Translations under genes and position numbers: made by a program | Shown here: positions 13,108 through 26,700 of the stretch, piece by piece | Numbering within the stretch: the stretch's first letter is position 1 | Layout of the letters: each line of letters begins with the position of its first letter | Source: Solenopsis invicta | Lineage: Eukaryota > Arthropoda > Insecta > Hymenoptera > Formicidae | Reading direction: 5' to 3' | Assembly (NCBI RefSeq): GCF_016802725.1 | Contig: NC_052667.1 | Span: 1,640,501 to 1,704,500, forward strand | DNA length: 64,000 nt | The notes under the pieces: generated by a model | The model's database searches: none | What the model saw: only the letters and a program-made list of their open reading frames with translations | Told to the model about the DNA's origin: nothing

Positions 13108-13818
13108 ATATCAAAATCATAATTATAAAATTGAAAGTTATTTTACTTGTATCTCTTCAAAATATCATTACATAGTCTATTAGATAAATTTTTTATTTAT
13201 AATTTATATTTTTGAGAAAATAAAACCTTTTTCTAAAAAGTATTAGAAGTATTACAAGTAGAATCAGTATATATATTTTCATTTATACCGTTTGCGAACC
13301 GCCAGTGTCTTTTGCGAGAATTCACAGGCCCAAATATAAATTCCATTCTCTCAAATAATTTTCGAGTGGGCTCGACGGGTGACGTTTTCGTATGAAAATC
13401 TCACGGCTGTCAGATCGTCGTAAAAATTCATGTCGCCGGGATGAACGGTGACGTTAAAAACAACCCAATATTTTCAATGCGCCGCTTGTGCGCCGCGCGC
13501 CGTTTGTCCTGGCGATTCTCTATATCCACAGGGAGCACAGAATTCGCGCGCGGGCGGGCGAAAAGTGCGCCGAATAAAAGCTAGAACGATAAAGTGTTCG
13601 CCGTTGCCGCGCCGACTACTACAAAAACGCAGCGTAAAAGTTCCGTCCGGCGGGACTTAAAAAAAGCGCTCTATTCTAAATTTTTGTAAAATAAACGTGG
13701 CTGTAAACGCCGCGCGCTCTTGTAGTACTCCAGGTATTTTAACATCCGTTCGCAATGGAACATCCTTTGCATCTCCTCGAAAGAAAGTGCTACTTAAAGT
13801 CTTGCGTCCGGCTGTTTC

Positions 13819-13868
13819 CCTCTCTCATCTCTCTTTCTCTCTCTTTCACTCTCTCTTCTCTCCCTTTC
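13819..13868. repeat. CT-rich imperfect microsatellite
   Basis: TCTC and TTCTC units, interrupted. Confidence 0.85.
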
Positions 13869-16800
13869 CCATTTCGTTATAAATAAATTATCTTCAGCTT
13901 CCTCTGGCATTATGAGTGATAAATTTAACGGTAGAAAGATATGGTAAAAATAAAGATAGGAGAGAGCTTTGTACGTGTCTGTGGGCGAGAAATATTTACA
14001 CAGAGCAGAGGAAATGGCCATGATGCAACTTAAAAGTAGCAAGAATATAAAAGTAGCGAACTTTTACGAGAAGAAACTGTCGGGATTGGATTTTGTAAAA
14101 ATATTAATATGTGTATCGGGAGAATATTGAGTCTTAAAGATTATATTTCGTCTGATTTTTTTTTTTTTTTTTCATTTTTTTCACTCGAATACGGCAAGGA
14201 CTTTCAGTGGTTTTCCCTTTGACCGATCAATCGTCAGTGAGCGCATTTCGGATCGTTTACGTTCTACATTGAGCGAAGAGGAAAGCACCACTCGACATTT
14301 CGGCCCGATAAATGGGGAGACCGGACACAGGGAAAATACCATCTCAATTTGATTCGATTAAACAGGAAATAGGCAGCGTGTATTTCCAATCTATGTGTGG
14401 TATATATTTGCAATTGATTAATCGCCGTACGGTCCGGCCGCGAAGCCAAATTGTCTAAACGCCGGAATCTATTTTTCCAACGGGCGTGCGAATCGCCGAT
14501 TACCGAGTCCACCATCCAAACGCTGAAAATAACGATCGTCGGGGCGCATACAAAACACGCGGTCGTCGTGCATGCCCATGAAAATAGTAATGATTTAATT
14601 AAAAATTTTTTTCTATTAGGCGCAATTGATATGTGTACCAATATCGCGTTTTAACGTCGCGTAACGACACGGAATGGTAAAGCCAGTCAAAGTTTTCATT
14701 ATCACGTTCCGTCTTACGGTGTAGTACATGCGTTTTACGACGCATAAGTAAGGCCAATATAAGAAACTCTCACATAAAAAGTCGCGAAATTGTAAGCCGC
14801 GAGCTACGCAATATCGTTATGCGCGAACTCTGCCGTTGACAGAACGTCGTTAAAAAGACGTGACTGGCACTTCTTCTTTTCTTTACGATTTGCCGACACG
14901 CACCGGGTGTAGGATACATTTTTTTTTCCAAGAAAATGCGCACCAAAAGAACACGAATGTGCGCGCCAAAAGAAATTGAAAACGCAAAGATAAGTCGTAA
15001 AAATGATACTTATTACTTCTAATGGCTTCGCGTTATGAATACTTCAAACTCGGAAGTAGAATAATGTGAATATATGCGCGGAGAGATACACGGAGTATCC
15101 GAGTGCACATCAAATGACGCATATTTTAAACGTAAGTGATCTATAAATTTTGTATGCTAGAGTGCGCTATCAGAGATATGTGAAGTTAGCACGACATTCT
15201 ACTAATATAAAAAAAGAATTTCCAGCATCACTTTTTATAATTCTACAGTTCCTTATAAAAACAAAATTGTGTCGTATATCAAAAAAAAATTATATCGAAA
15301 AAAAAAACAAAAAATGAAAAAATGTCATAGAATTGCAATCGTGCTAACTTCGCGAGTCTAGCACATCCCCTTTAAAGTACAAGAAAATGATGAATATGAT
15401 CACTTTTGGCAACAGTTCCCGACAGTTATACTCGAGTCTATCATTGAGTATAATTTAAAAACAAACTTTCAACAATTATTAATTTCTCATAAATTAAATA
15501 TACCCCAGCACGACACTTCGAAACAAAGTGCTGCTGATTATTTTCCGCAGTCCTAGTGACAGTTCACGTTAGTTCTACCTAACAGAATTTTATGCTTTAC
15601 AATCATTTTTAAGCAGAGTTTCGGCGACTAAAGATTTCTAAATAACTTTTTAATCCACGATGCTCAGAAAAGCGTTAATTTAATTTTATTATTCAACACA
15701 GCTTTTCTTTGATCCTTGGCTTTACTTTCATTGACTCACATTACGTTTCTTCATTTTCGTTTCTTCTCGCTTTTATTCATCTGTTTGTTTCTAATTCAAT
15801 AAACATTCGCTAAGTTGAGACAAGCGTCACATCATGCGAACACGATAATGCATGTTGGCGTGACAATGTTCTAATTGTGCGCGACAATACAGTTGAATCT
15901 ATCACATAAATGCAGCGCGCATTTGAATTGTCGAATATTTGACAAGTGAACACATTGTTTGGAGCCGCCTCCGCGCATATTCGCGAAAGTTATAAATTTC
16001 GCTGACAATTAGTACCCAAACGTACTGTATTCGAAATATGTACGTGTATAAATATACACACCACGAAAATGTCCCACATTGCGTGTAGAATGAAGCTGTC
16101 ATCTACGTTGCCATAATCTTGGATAAATATTTGCCTCGTATTTAACGTAGAGAACGATCCTGCCTGCGTAATCATAACATCACAACGTGGCAGGGAATTA
16201 AGATGTTTGCAAGATATGTATGAGAGAGTAAGGACGTTTATCTCTCGCTGCCATGTCGCAAGCAATATAATATATATTTGGTTAAAAGCAAAGAATTTAA
16301 AGTCGTTTTAATATTTTCATGATGCACACTTAACTCCGCGTCTCTTCTCGTATTTTGCTAAATGCATAAATACCATATATACTTTTTCTAAATGTAAAAA
16401 CGGTATTATACTGGTATAATGAGAAGCAAAGCTTTTTCAATAAAAAACATCGCATGAATTGTAAATTAACGCTAATTACGTATATCATTTTCGGTTATTA
16501 TATAACAAAATAAAGATATTACCAAATTTATTATTGGATTGCGTTATTGGTGCCAGACAGCATTCATATTATTGCGATAATTTATTACATTTGACGAATA
16601 AAAGTTTGCTTTGGCAAACGAATATTTTTTTATGCCATGCGTAATTGCATTTCCAGCCTTTTAATTACAATCCCAGAATATTATGCGAGCCAGTTCCAAC
16701 GCTGCAATTGCATTATCTTTCATTCAAAGAATTATAAGCAGAGAAAGTTTCAGTTCTTTGTAATTATTTATTAAAAAAAATATATATCGTATTTGGAGAA

Positions 16801-17040
16801 TACGAGAATATTAGCGGAGAAAACAGTGCTAATTCGCGCAATAATAATTACGAATTATATAACCTTTTCCTATATACGAATAATATACTTTTCCTATAAT
16901 ACTATTATTTGTTACAATAAATCTATTGTTTAATTCATTTCATCAATTGGCGATGTATCGTGTTTAAACGACGAATTGGTCGCTGCGCAATTAAATTGCT
17001 CATTGGGTTACAAAATGTTTCGTTAACGCTGACAATATCT

Positions 17041-17563
17041 GTGGTATATCGAGTTTGCGAAATGGGTTAAGTGCACCCGTTTCATTCGCCTGATATAAAA
17101 ACAATTAAATCGCCCTCGTCGTTCGCGTTCGCACGTAAAAAATTTCGAGGGAAAAATTGATATTCCGAAACGTCCGTCCACTTGGCGCTATACGCGAGAG
17201 AGACGGGACCTTCAACGATGAAACCCGAGATTTCAATGTTCAATCAAACTGCAAATGTACGCGACTTAAAATTTCGTTAAGCCTCGACGTGCGTCGTCAG
17301 CTGCGTTATACAGGTCGAATTAAAAAATTGTTACACCGGCGGCGCGGCGTAAAACCAATTCGCTCGTTTCGACGATCGGACGTGAAGATTTCTTCTGTCT
17401 TTCATCTCGTATCGCATTCGAATTTATATTCGCCGCACGTCGTATCGATTCGTACGCGCATTACGTGTACGACGTATAAGTAAGTACGTATATCTACAAA
17501 CGCACGTCGATCACATCAACGTGGTCCTGAAAACGTAAAATAATCGAGCGGGCAGTTTACATC
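17041..17563 (+). promoter_or_regulatory. 5' flank and probable promoter of the WDR63-like gene
   Basis: About 500 bases before the start codon with higher CpG content than the AT-rich DNA on its left. A TATAAAA string occurs at 17094-17100, and several short ATG frames would act as upstream frames or are simply noise. I looked for an RFX X-box (GTTNCC-AT-GGNAAC type), common at ciliary genes, and found no clear match. The transcription start is not fixed. Confidence 0.35.
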
Positions 17564-17753
17564 ATGGAGGAAGAAGTACGCGAAGCAAATGCGGAAAGAA
17601 TGACGGAGAATGAAAAGTTTCAGGAGGTCGATGCCGAGTGGGAATACAGATACGATGACTTTTTCGAAGCGGAACAATCTCTCGGCTCGATCGAAGAAAA
17701 ACCTTACGAAGAAGGGGAATGGGAAGAGGAAGAGAAAGAGAAAGAAATGCCGC
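17564..17753 (+). CDS. WDR63 (DNAI3): WDR63-like exon 1 (start codon)
   Basis: First coding exon, 63 codons plus one base. It is very rich in Glu (MEEEVREANAER...). An in-frame TGA 36 bases upstream of the ATG supports this start. The donor is C|GTAGGT, chosen because it leaves phase 1 and matches exon 2; the tempting AG|GTTATA four bases later would break the frame. Confidence 0.75.
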
Positions 17754-20700
17754 GTAGGTTATAGTTCCTGAGAGAGAAAATTTGACATAATGATAACTGA
17801 TAAATATTTCATGATAGATTTCTAGACTCTGTTTCTCAGATCTGAATTTAATTAAAGCTTAATGCATTCGTTTATTGCCTTGGTACTCTGTAACAGGAAA
17901 ACTAAAATTAAAATAGCATTAAATACAAAAGGTTAAACGCATTGTGCCGAGTATATTCTTTTAAATTTGCGCGTAATATAAAAATGTTTTGTTAACTCAA
18001 AAAACAAAGATTTTTTAATAGAAAAACACGCTCTGTTAAAGCATACAAAGTGCTGCATTCGAAGGAACAACGTCGATAACGTCGAATGTAGAAATATTGA
18101 AACTTTGTAACGAATGAGTTAAAATTATATGCTGAACGAAGATCGATGATGCGTATCGGATACGCGTGTCGAACGGAAGTACGCACTGTGTTAACAATGA
18201 AACGTAAACTTAGCCGACCGTAAATATGTTCAAATATGAATGACACGGTTTGAAGCAGCGAGTTGGCAGAAATAATGAAAGAGATTATTGATTTTGGTTT
18301 ATTTTAATGTGAATCATGCGAATATCCGATAAATATTACTAGTCGACTGATGTATTTAAATAACCTGTTAAAATACAATGACCCACACTCTGAATTATTT
18401 TAATCAATTTGCCATTTTTAAATGCATAAGTCGGAAACTTCTTAAATTTCACTGTGATAACATTAATTAATTTATGTAATACAATCTATGTTATCATAAA
18501 AAATTGAAACTATTTCTGTCATAATTTTTTTAACTTTGTAAAAAAAATACTCGTGAGCTATTTTATCTGTTTCATTATTTTGTCAGCTGTACAAGATTGG
18601 GAGAAGGAGGCAAAGAAGAAAATTCGTATAGAAATGGATGATCCGTCAATGGGAAGACGGAGAACTATCTATGATCTCAACGCTTATGCCTCTTCTCGGC
18701 CGTCAGTGAACGACATTTCGAAATTTAACGCGATGCAGATAACCACGGAGCCAAGGAAGAAAATTCGATATTCCGTGTCGATGGTGAATATTTCAGCATG
18801 CCAGCGGTTTATTCTATTTTCAAAACTTCAAGTTATTGAATTGTTCTACCAAACGTAAGATTTTAAAAGAATTCGAGGAAGGAATTTTACGGAATTATAC
18901 CTGAATAAGAAATAAACCATCACTAGTTTTAAAATATATTTAATACATCCAACATTTTTATATCGAATATTCTTAGTTTTCCCAATTTGTCCAAAGTAAT
19001 CGTCTCTGTAGAAAGAAAAAGAGAAATGTGTATTAATACTAAAGTATAGATGTATGTTGATTTAATTTTAGGGAATACCGGGAATTGTGAGAATCGATCT
19101 GTCGCCACTGACGCAGAAAATCGTCGGCTGTATCATTGGCGAGGACGTCACCACGGAATATCCATGGGTGCACGTTAGGAAGGATGTTATAGAGGATAAT
19201 ATAGATTTACATTCCGAGAGCAGCGATTTCCTGCCGGTAAAGGACGAGGTTTACGCATATCCGGACGAAATGATTTTTATCGGCTACGCACCGTCCCTAA
19301 CCGAAGAGGGCCAATTCTATATTGTCCTCACCGAGGAGGGTAGAGATGCTATCGTGAAACATATACAAGAGAAGAGGGAGGATTACGAGAATCGCGTGAG
19401 AAATGCGATTTACAAATTTCCTGGCCAATGGCACAATTTGGGAAGCGATGCCGAGGTCGATGCCAATGTCGTCAAAAACACAAGACCATTATACGAGATT
19501 GAGGTTTGCAAATCATTAAAGAATCATAATCCTGTTAATTAAAGAGTCACAATTCTGGCTTTGGATATTAAAAGCTACAGTTGCTGTTCGGTATAACATT
19601 AAAGAATCATAGTCTGCTCAATTTATATTTTTAACTAATTATAAAATTGATATGAAACATTCATATCATTTATTTTAATCTACAAAAAAAGATAAAACTT
19701 TATCAAATAATTAAAAATTTATTGCATTAACATCCAATTTAAATATCTTAAAAATTTAAAAGAAAGTTAATCTTAAAAATATAGAAATCAAATTTGAATT
19801 AATCTTTTAAAATAATGTATAGCAATTGGATGGAAAATATTGTATTGAATTCTCGTTAACAAAAATTTATGTTATGTGGGACAGGTATGTGGGACAGCTT
19901 ACATATTGATTGAATTTTAACTCGAATGTTCTCATAGCTTTCGTCAAACGACTTGCGACTTTTCACTCCGTCGTCGTCGTCGAAACTTCTTCGGTCGCAA
20001 CTTGCATATCTATTTGATCAACAAGTTCATATTCGCGTCGAGCAAACATTGCTCGCAAATTTTTTTAAAATTTTTGTCACGTTTCGTTTCACAGCGCGTG
20101 AATCGCGCGTGTGCATGCCTGGATATTGATAGTTTGCGTCCGCTAATTCTAAGCCGCAGTATTAAAGCGATTATCGTAAATTTCTGCTAAACCCGCCTCT
20201 ATAAATATTACTCTCGGCAAATCGACAATAATACCGCAGGGACATTCATACAAATTGCAATAAATTATTTATTAATCACTCTATTCTGATTTCGATCGGG
20301 CAAGAAGCAGTTTATAAATCTCGCAGTGCTCGCGATTGTTTAATCATATTTGTGCGAGGTGTCGTATGTGAAATATATTGTATAGCTCGCACCATTGACG
20401 CGATGCGCCAGGCGATCATATCTTTCGCATTTAATTACGATCAGGTTACATCTACCGCCGATTTATTGAACGTGCCGATAAATCTAGCGGACAGAAAGGC
20501 GGACGATCAGAGGGACGGATACATTGAACTGCTACCGAGTAGCCGGCAAATATTTGAGAATATACGGCGTAAATTGGTAAGCAGGTATACGCAAGTGACG
20601 GCGATCGTACGACACAACGAGGCGCAAACGGCGCCATCGATACCTGTCAATTCCTGGTACCAATATCTCTACGAATACGAGACAGTCGATTTGTCTACTT

Positions 20701-23700
20701 ACACCGAAGAAAAGATAGAGTCCTTCAAGGATTTCCTGGAACGCTACACCGATGAAATGTGCGATCAGGTAATATGTTACAAATTCATTAATTTTACAAT
20801 ACTTAAAATAAAAAAAAGGATATTTTTATGTAAATTTTTTTCGAACTATGCGATGATTTATTTTAAACCTTGTACATATAATAATACATACTTTATACTA
20901 TAATTAGAATTTTTTTCAAGTAAAAATAATGAAAATTATAATAGTTATAAAAATTCGTGCACATTGTCTTATGGCACTTATAAAATGTAAACATGCACTT
21001 TTAGTAATTAGAGACACAAAATTGAATATTATTTCTAATCTAGATGATTATTGTTCAAATTAAAATTATAAAAAATAAATTACATACTAAGAAAAACATT
21101 TAATGATAACAGCAAATAATTTGATTAAAATATATCGAACCAAACTATTTAGTTAGTTTAAATAAATATTTTTTTATTTACGTATTTCGCAGAAGCAATT
21201 AAATTTTTTGATGCCTCAAACAAAATATTTGATTGCTATTAAAAAATGCTTCGACTAAATAATTTTTGTGAAGACAAATTAAATTTGTTTCTAATATATT
21301 TTCAATAAATTTAAAATCCGTAAATAGTACATTTACAAAATGTTATAAAAATCAAATAGTTTTATATTAGCAGTAAATAGAAAAATTAAAACATCTTAAT
21401 TTTGCTAATTCAATGATAACTAAACATCTGTAGATTCATAACCTTAATTTGTTTCAGTACAAAGTCTAAAATAAATCAGTATCCCCATAATAAAAATCAA
21501 ATTCTAATTGAAATATTATTTACCATAAATTAATTACAAGACTTGTTATAAAAACATTTCATTTTTTTTAAGATGAGAGCTTAATAGGTAGCAGCTATTA
21601 TCAATTTATTCTATTTTGTCACAGATTTTAATGAACTCCACGTGGGATATATATACAAATGATTATGCAAATTTAGTACGCAATGAAAAGGACACGCAGG
21701 CACCGGTGCCGATAGGCTACGAGGAGCATCAGAGCTACTACGACGGAAAGATCATTGTGGATAAAGTTATCAACGATTTCTGCTGGCACCCGTTCTGGAC
21801 CGGAACGGCGATAGCTACTTACACACAACATGCAAAGAGCGAACATCTAATAGGTCCTAAAACTGACGACGAGGTATGATAATTGCCCTAATTAATTTTA
21901 AAATTAAACATTTTAAATAAACACAAGTTTTAAAATTACTTTTAGGTAAACGCATGCTCATAATACAATTATGATTTAATGTATTTAATTTACTCAGAAT
22001 CGCATACGTTTCTCATAAACAGATATTCTTAGCCTACGAGGGAAACAATAAAGTACTAATATGGTCCTTCACTGACTGTCTGTCACCTAAACTAATCCTC
22101 GAATGTCCAAGAGAAGTGACATCCGTTACTGTCTGCCCTCTCGACAGTAACATCATCGTAGGTGGCTGTATAAACGGCCAGGTAATGAAAATAAATTCTA
22201 TTTCTTCCATACATTTTTTTCTGTTTTGTTGTGGAATTAAGAAAGATAGAAAAAAATTGTGGGAAATAATTCAACAGCGAAAGCATATATGAATATTTTC
22301 CTCATTTCGCGAACGAACGACAGTCCACCGATGTCGATTAACCCGTTACTGCGACGCACCCCGATCGTATTCGCGTTCGCTTGACACGTCATACCCGCGA
22401 ATGAATAACGCGACACACGCACGTATTCGTAAACAAATTCTTTCGATGGAACACGATCGATATCAATCACGAATATCGAAAAACACATCGCGATGGTGCG
22501 TGGGATCCACCGGGCACTGTGCCGACTTGTCACTGCGCGCCGCGTTTCAGAACGTGAAAATTCGAAAAGTGCCGCGCGTTGGCAATCATGGCAAACGCGG
22601 AACAACGAACGTAACGCGAATATCGTATGCAAGCCGGGATCACCTGTCTCCATTAATCCATCGCGACGATCCTCTCGCTGCTTCTCTCGATGCTCCACAA
22701 TGTTCTGGATATCTGATGACACCTGGGACACTCGTCGATTGGACGATCGAATGCATTGTGAAACGCGCGCATTAGGAAAACGCGAAACGATAAACATAAA
22801 TGTCGAGAAATGTTTTAAACCCGCTTGCGAAAGATGAATAAAAGAAACGGTTGAAATATCGGCGAAAATGTCAAACTTTTCATATATATATTTTTTTATG
22901 AAATTATTTTCTTCTACACCTTTTGAAGCTTGATCATTTTTTAATAAGAGTAAAAAAAAAGTTTGAATACCTATATGTTTTTGTACAGATGTATATGTCT
23001 TTGTACAGATCAGCATAGTCAATGCATCTCTGCGATCGCGCAAATGTTGAATAAAAATTTCCTAATTATTTAGTATAATTAAATTTATGATACGCTTTAT
23101 TTCAATATTCGGTTTTAAAATTTGGTGCACAAAAGCTTATACTCCAAAAAGAAAAAAAGAAAATAAAAAAAACGCACCTTGAAACTGTACAACGAATAAA
23201 TATAAAACAAACTACACGTTGCAACTATAAAATGTTAATAAAAATGATAAAATGTGTTGATAAAAATGATAAAAAGCGTGGAAAAACGGTTTCGAAATTC
23301 GGTTGCGTAACTTGTTTAATTTAACGCTTTTATGTGACGCACGAAAGTACCATAACGACATTTTATTGAAATATTAATGAAAATTAAAATAAAGTTAAAA
23401 TAATTAAATTTTAATAAAAAATCATATTAATCTTTTTCGATAATTTATAATAGAACACGAAAAGAATACAAAGTAACGACCAAAATTTTGATTAGTCGAC
23501 GCCTGTTTCTATTATTAAAACAAAATTCAAGTTTTTTTCTTATAAAAGTGTTAATTGAGTTTGTTAGCAAATATTGTTTCACATTTCTAATTTTTAGTAA
23601 CGCCCTACTGTTTAAATTGAAAACTGCGCGCATCTTCTTAATTGCCTGGCACTATTTGCGAGCTCAAATTAGCAAATTTTAGATGAGAAGAAGCGTTTGC

Positions 23701-26700
23701 GAAAACGTATGGGAAAACATCCCGTTACAAGCTGCGATCATGAAACTCAAAAGTCTAGGCTACAAAGTGAAACGAGATGAGAAGGGGGGACGAACGAACT
23801 ACGATAAAATCCATCCATATCCTTGCCGCAGATCGCCATCTGGCACATTCCCGGCAAAATCGAGCAGGTGGAGACAGTGGTGACACAGACGAGCGCACAA
23901 GTAAAGTACAACATCGCGATGAGAAACTTGATGACATGGATGCGCGAGACGACGGCGACGTCGTTGATCAGTCCGACGGCGATGTCCGCCCTCAAGTACA
24001 GCCAGAAGGCGGGCATCACCCAGATAGTCTGGGTGCCCTCGCATCACAAGGTTGACAAAAACGGTCGGATCTCATCATTGCCGGAAGACGCGACCCTGGA
24101 TGATCTAAGTTGTCAGTTCGTAACCGCCAGCGAAGACGGCACGATTGCTTTTTGGGATCTTAAGTAAGCGTTGTTTTTACCAGATCCATTTAGCACATTT
24201 AGCATTTAACAGATGCTCCTAACTCTTAAAGATATATTTTTTATTTTATACAAGTTTTAATTTATTTATGAGAATAGTATTTTTTTTATATATCGAGAGT
24301 AGCATGTACTGAAATAATTAAATAGATAAAAAAAGAATGTCCGTAATGCGGTAAGATTATTTAAGAATCTAGGAAAGAACATTAAAGAAAAAAATTTTTA
24401 TCTTTAAAAGAGAGCATTTTTATGCATATAAAAACTCATACAAATTATTTCTTTGCTACTAAATAAAATATATATATTTCAATAAATCTTCCTTTAGTTT
24501 TAACATTGAGAATCGGCGATATTATCGATGGTACCGAGAGAATTAGAATATTGATATTCCTGTCGCGTTGTTCTCAAATAGTTTCGTCGATTAAGGATTA
24601 AACGTTAAGGAACTAAACGTGACCCTCGAGGAGTCGCGTCGAATCGATGTCGGACAAATTTTCCTATGAGCTATGGTGCCACTCGACTCCGGCAAGAGTG
24701 AGAAATAGAATATTCAAAAGACATTCCCAACGCAACCGAAGAGAATCGTTTTCTTTATCTCTCACTTTTGCGACATCCGACATATCGTCGTGCCAAGTGA
24801 AAACGTCATATCGTTTTTCTTAAAAAATGCAAGAACAAGTCGAAACGGCTGGTGTATGACGGCGAACTCCGGTCGACCTGAACCAGCAATTGGTAACCAC
24901 GAGAAAGGTCCGTAGCCGTCGTATCTCCCGAGACTGGAAGTTAGCGCGACTTGGAGCGTTCGACTGGCGCGAAACTTGTCGCAGGCGAAACGTTAAAGAG
25001 CGAGCTCCGTCGCTCCTTGCCTTTCGAGTCCTCCTCTCCGGACGCGCGCGGAGCTGACGAACCGTCTTCCGTTTCCTCCCCATCTCTCACCCTCATCCTT
25101 CTCGAGAAACTCTCTCCCGGAACCGTAATGGTCCTGCGACTTGACTCTCCGTCGCTTCTCGATTCTCCGAACTTGGCGTTTATATGGTCCGAAAATGGAT
25201 AGACCATCCCTCTATAATCGTTGATCGGTATTCAGTCCTCGCTTCCAACCCTTCTCGCATCCCTTAACGTCCAGAGTAATCCTCCGAACCTGCTAACTCT
25301 CAAGCTCCTTGGCCTCGTCGATCTCTGTGCGCGCTCAGTGGGGTGCGAGGAGGAGTCGCTTTTCATTTCGGCCCGCGCCACAATGGCTATGTAGATGCTC
25401 CAATACTAGTGAATTGTTTCCCCACTTGATACGAAATTAGTACGATATTTACGAGATTAGATCCCATTCCTTCGGCCAGTTTCGCTGAGAGAAAGGAGTG
25501 TATTTGCGCGAAGCGAAACTGTGTGTACCGATAATAGTTCAATTTCCGAAGAAAATTCGAGCGGAAGATTAATAAAAGTCTCGTAATACGTTTAAATTTA
25601 ATGTATTCGATAAATTATAAAAATAATTTTGATAATCCTTATGTTATTTCGTTTTCATTAACGAGACAACGAGATTGAGACATATCTCTTGTTTCTCACG
25701 GAGAACGTTGATTTGAAAGATGGCGGCCTTCGGAGAAGGATATCCGAGAAGTTCGTAGCAGACGGAAGAAGAAGATTCATCCAGATATTCAGAAATCCAT
25801 GGCGCAGCCCGTGTCACCCTTCAAGATCCTCGATCGCGTCTTCAAGCCCGACTATATCCTCGCGATTCAATATCCGGACGAGAGCCGGCAGGTCGTGATA
25901 ACGACTCTCAGCATGTACAATCCAAAGTTTCGCAAGGAACAAGTCGAACCGTTCCCAGTGACAAGGGACGATCTCACAATTAGAAAGTACTACAAACCCA
26001 TAATCGAAAAGACGAACTACGTCATGGAGCCGAAGATGCTCATCGGTACCGTCGAAGGTAAAGCGACTTGTGCGCAACGCTTTCTCGCGACTCAATTTCC
26101 GACCGTTGACGTCTACGGGTCGAGACACGACGCGATTATACCCGAGTTCATTAATGTTAATGCAATTCAGATGTGATTAAACACAATTAATTACACTTAA
26201 ATCTCCCTAAATAAGATTGATCTAATTTAATATCAACGGCGTAAAGTGGATTAAAGCGTAAACGACGGCAACAGGTGATTTTGGTTGCATAACGTGGACC
26301 GGCTACGAATTCGCCACCGACGTGAGCGTGAATCGCGAAACGGCACGGTGGCTCTGGATAAAGAGGGTGCACGACGGACCGGTTACTTCAGCGGTCAGAT
26401 CCAATTATTATCATCAGGTGGTGACTACGATAGGCGGCAAGATCTTCGCTGTGTGGAGGGACGATTTCGGCGAGCCGCTCATTTGGAAGAAGTCCAATGT
26501 CGGGTGGGTGATAAACTCTCGCGGCGAGCGATATCGTCCGACGCTAAAGTAAACTGAGCTTCGGCTTCCGCGTCAGAGTAAACGTCGGACGCGCTAAGTG
26601 ATTCTCGCTGTGTGCGGAGAACGGAGTATGGCGAAGGAGATAAAAAAAAAGGGCGGGGGGGAAAGAGGAAAGAGAGAACGAGGGCGCACGTTGAAATAAC

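Larger units (their letters stand above)
9991..17040. other. Gene-free DNA left of the WDR63-like gene
   Basis: Alternating AT-rich and CpG-rich segments with the listed repeats. A 120-codon plus frame at 11609-11971 lies in very AT-rich DNA, but its product is not recognised. Confidence 0.5.

Noticed and set aside
25799..26176. Separate intronless gene starting at ATG 25799
   Set aside because: The frame continues upstream in phase with exon 7, and homology runs through the ATG; it is internal to WDR63-like exon 8.
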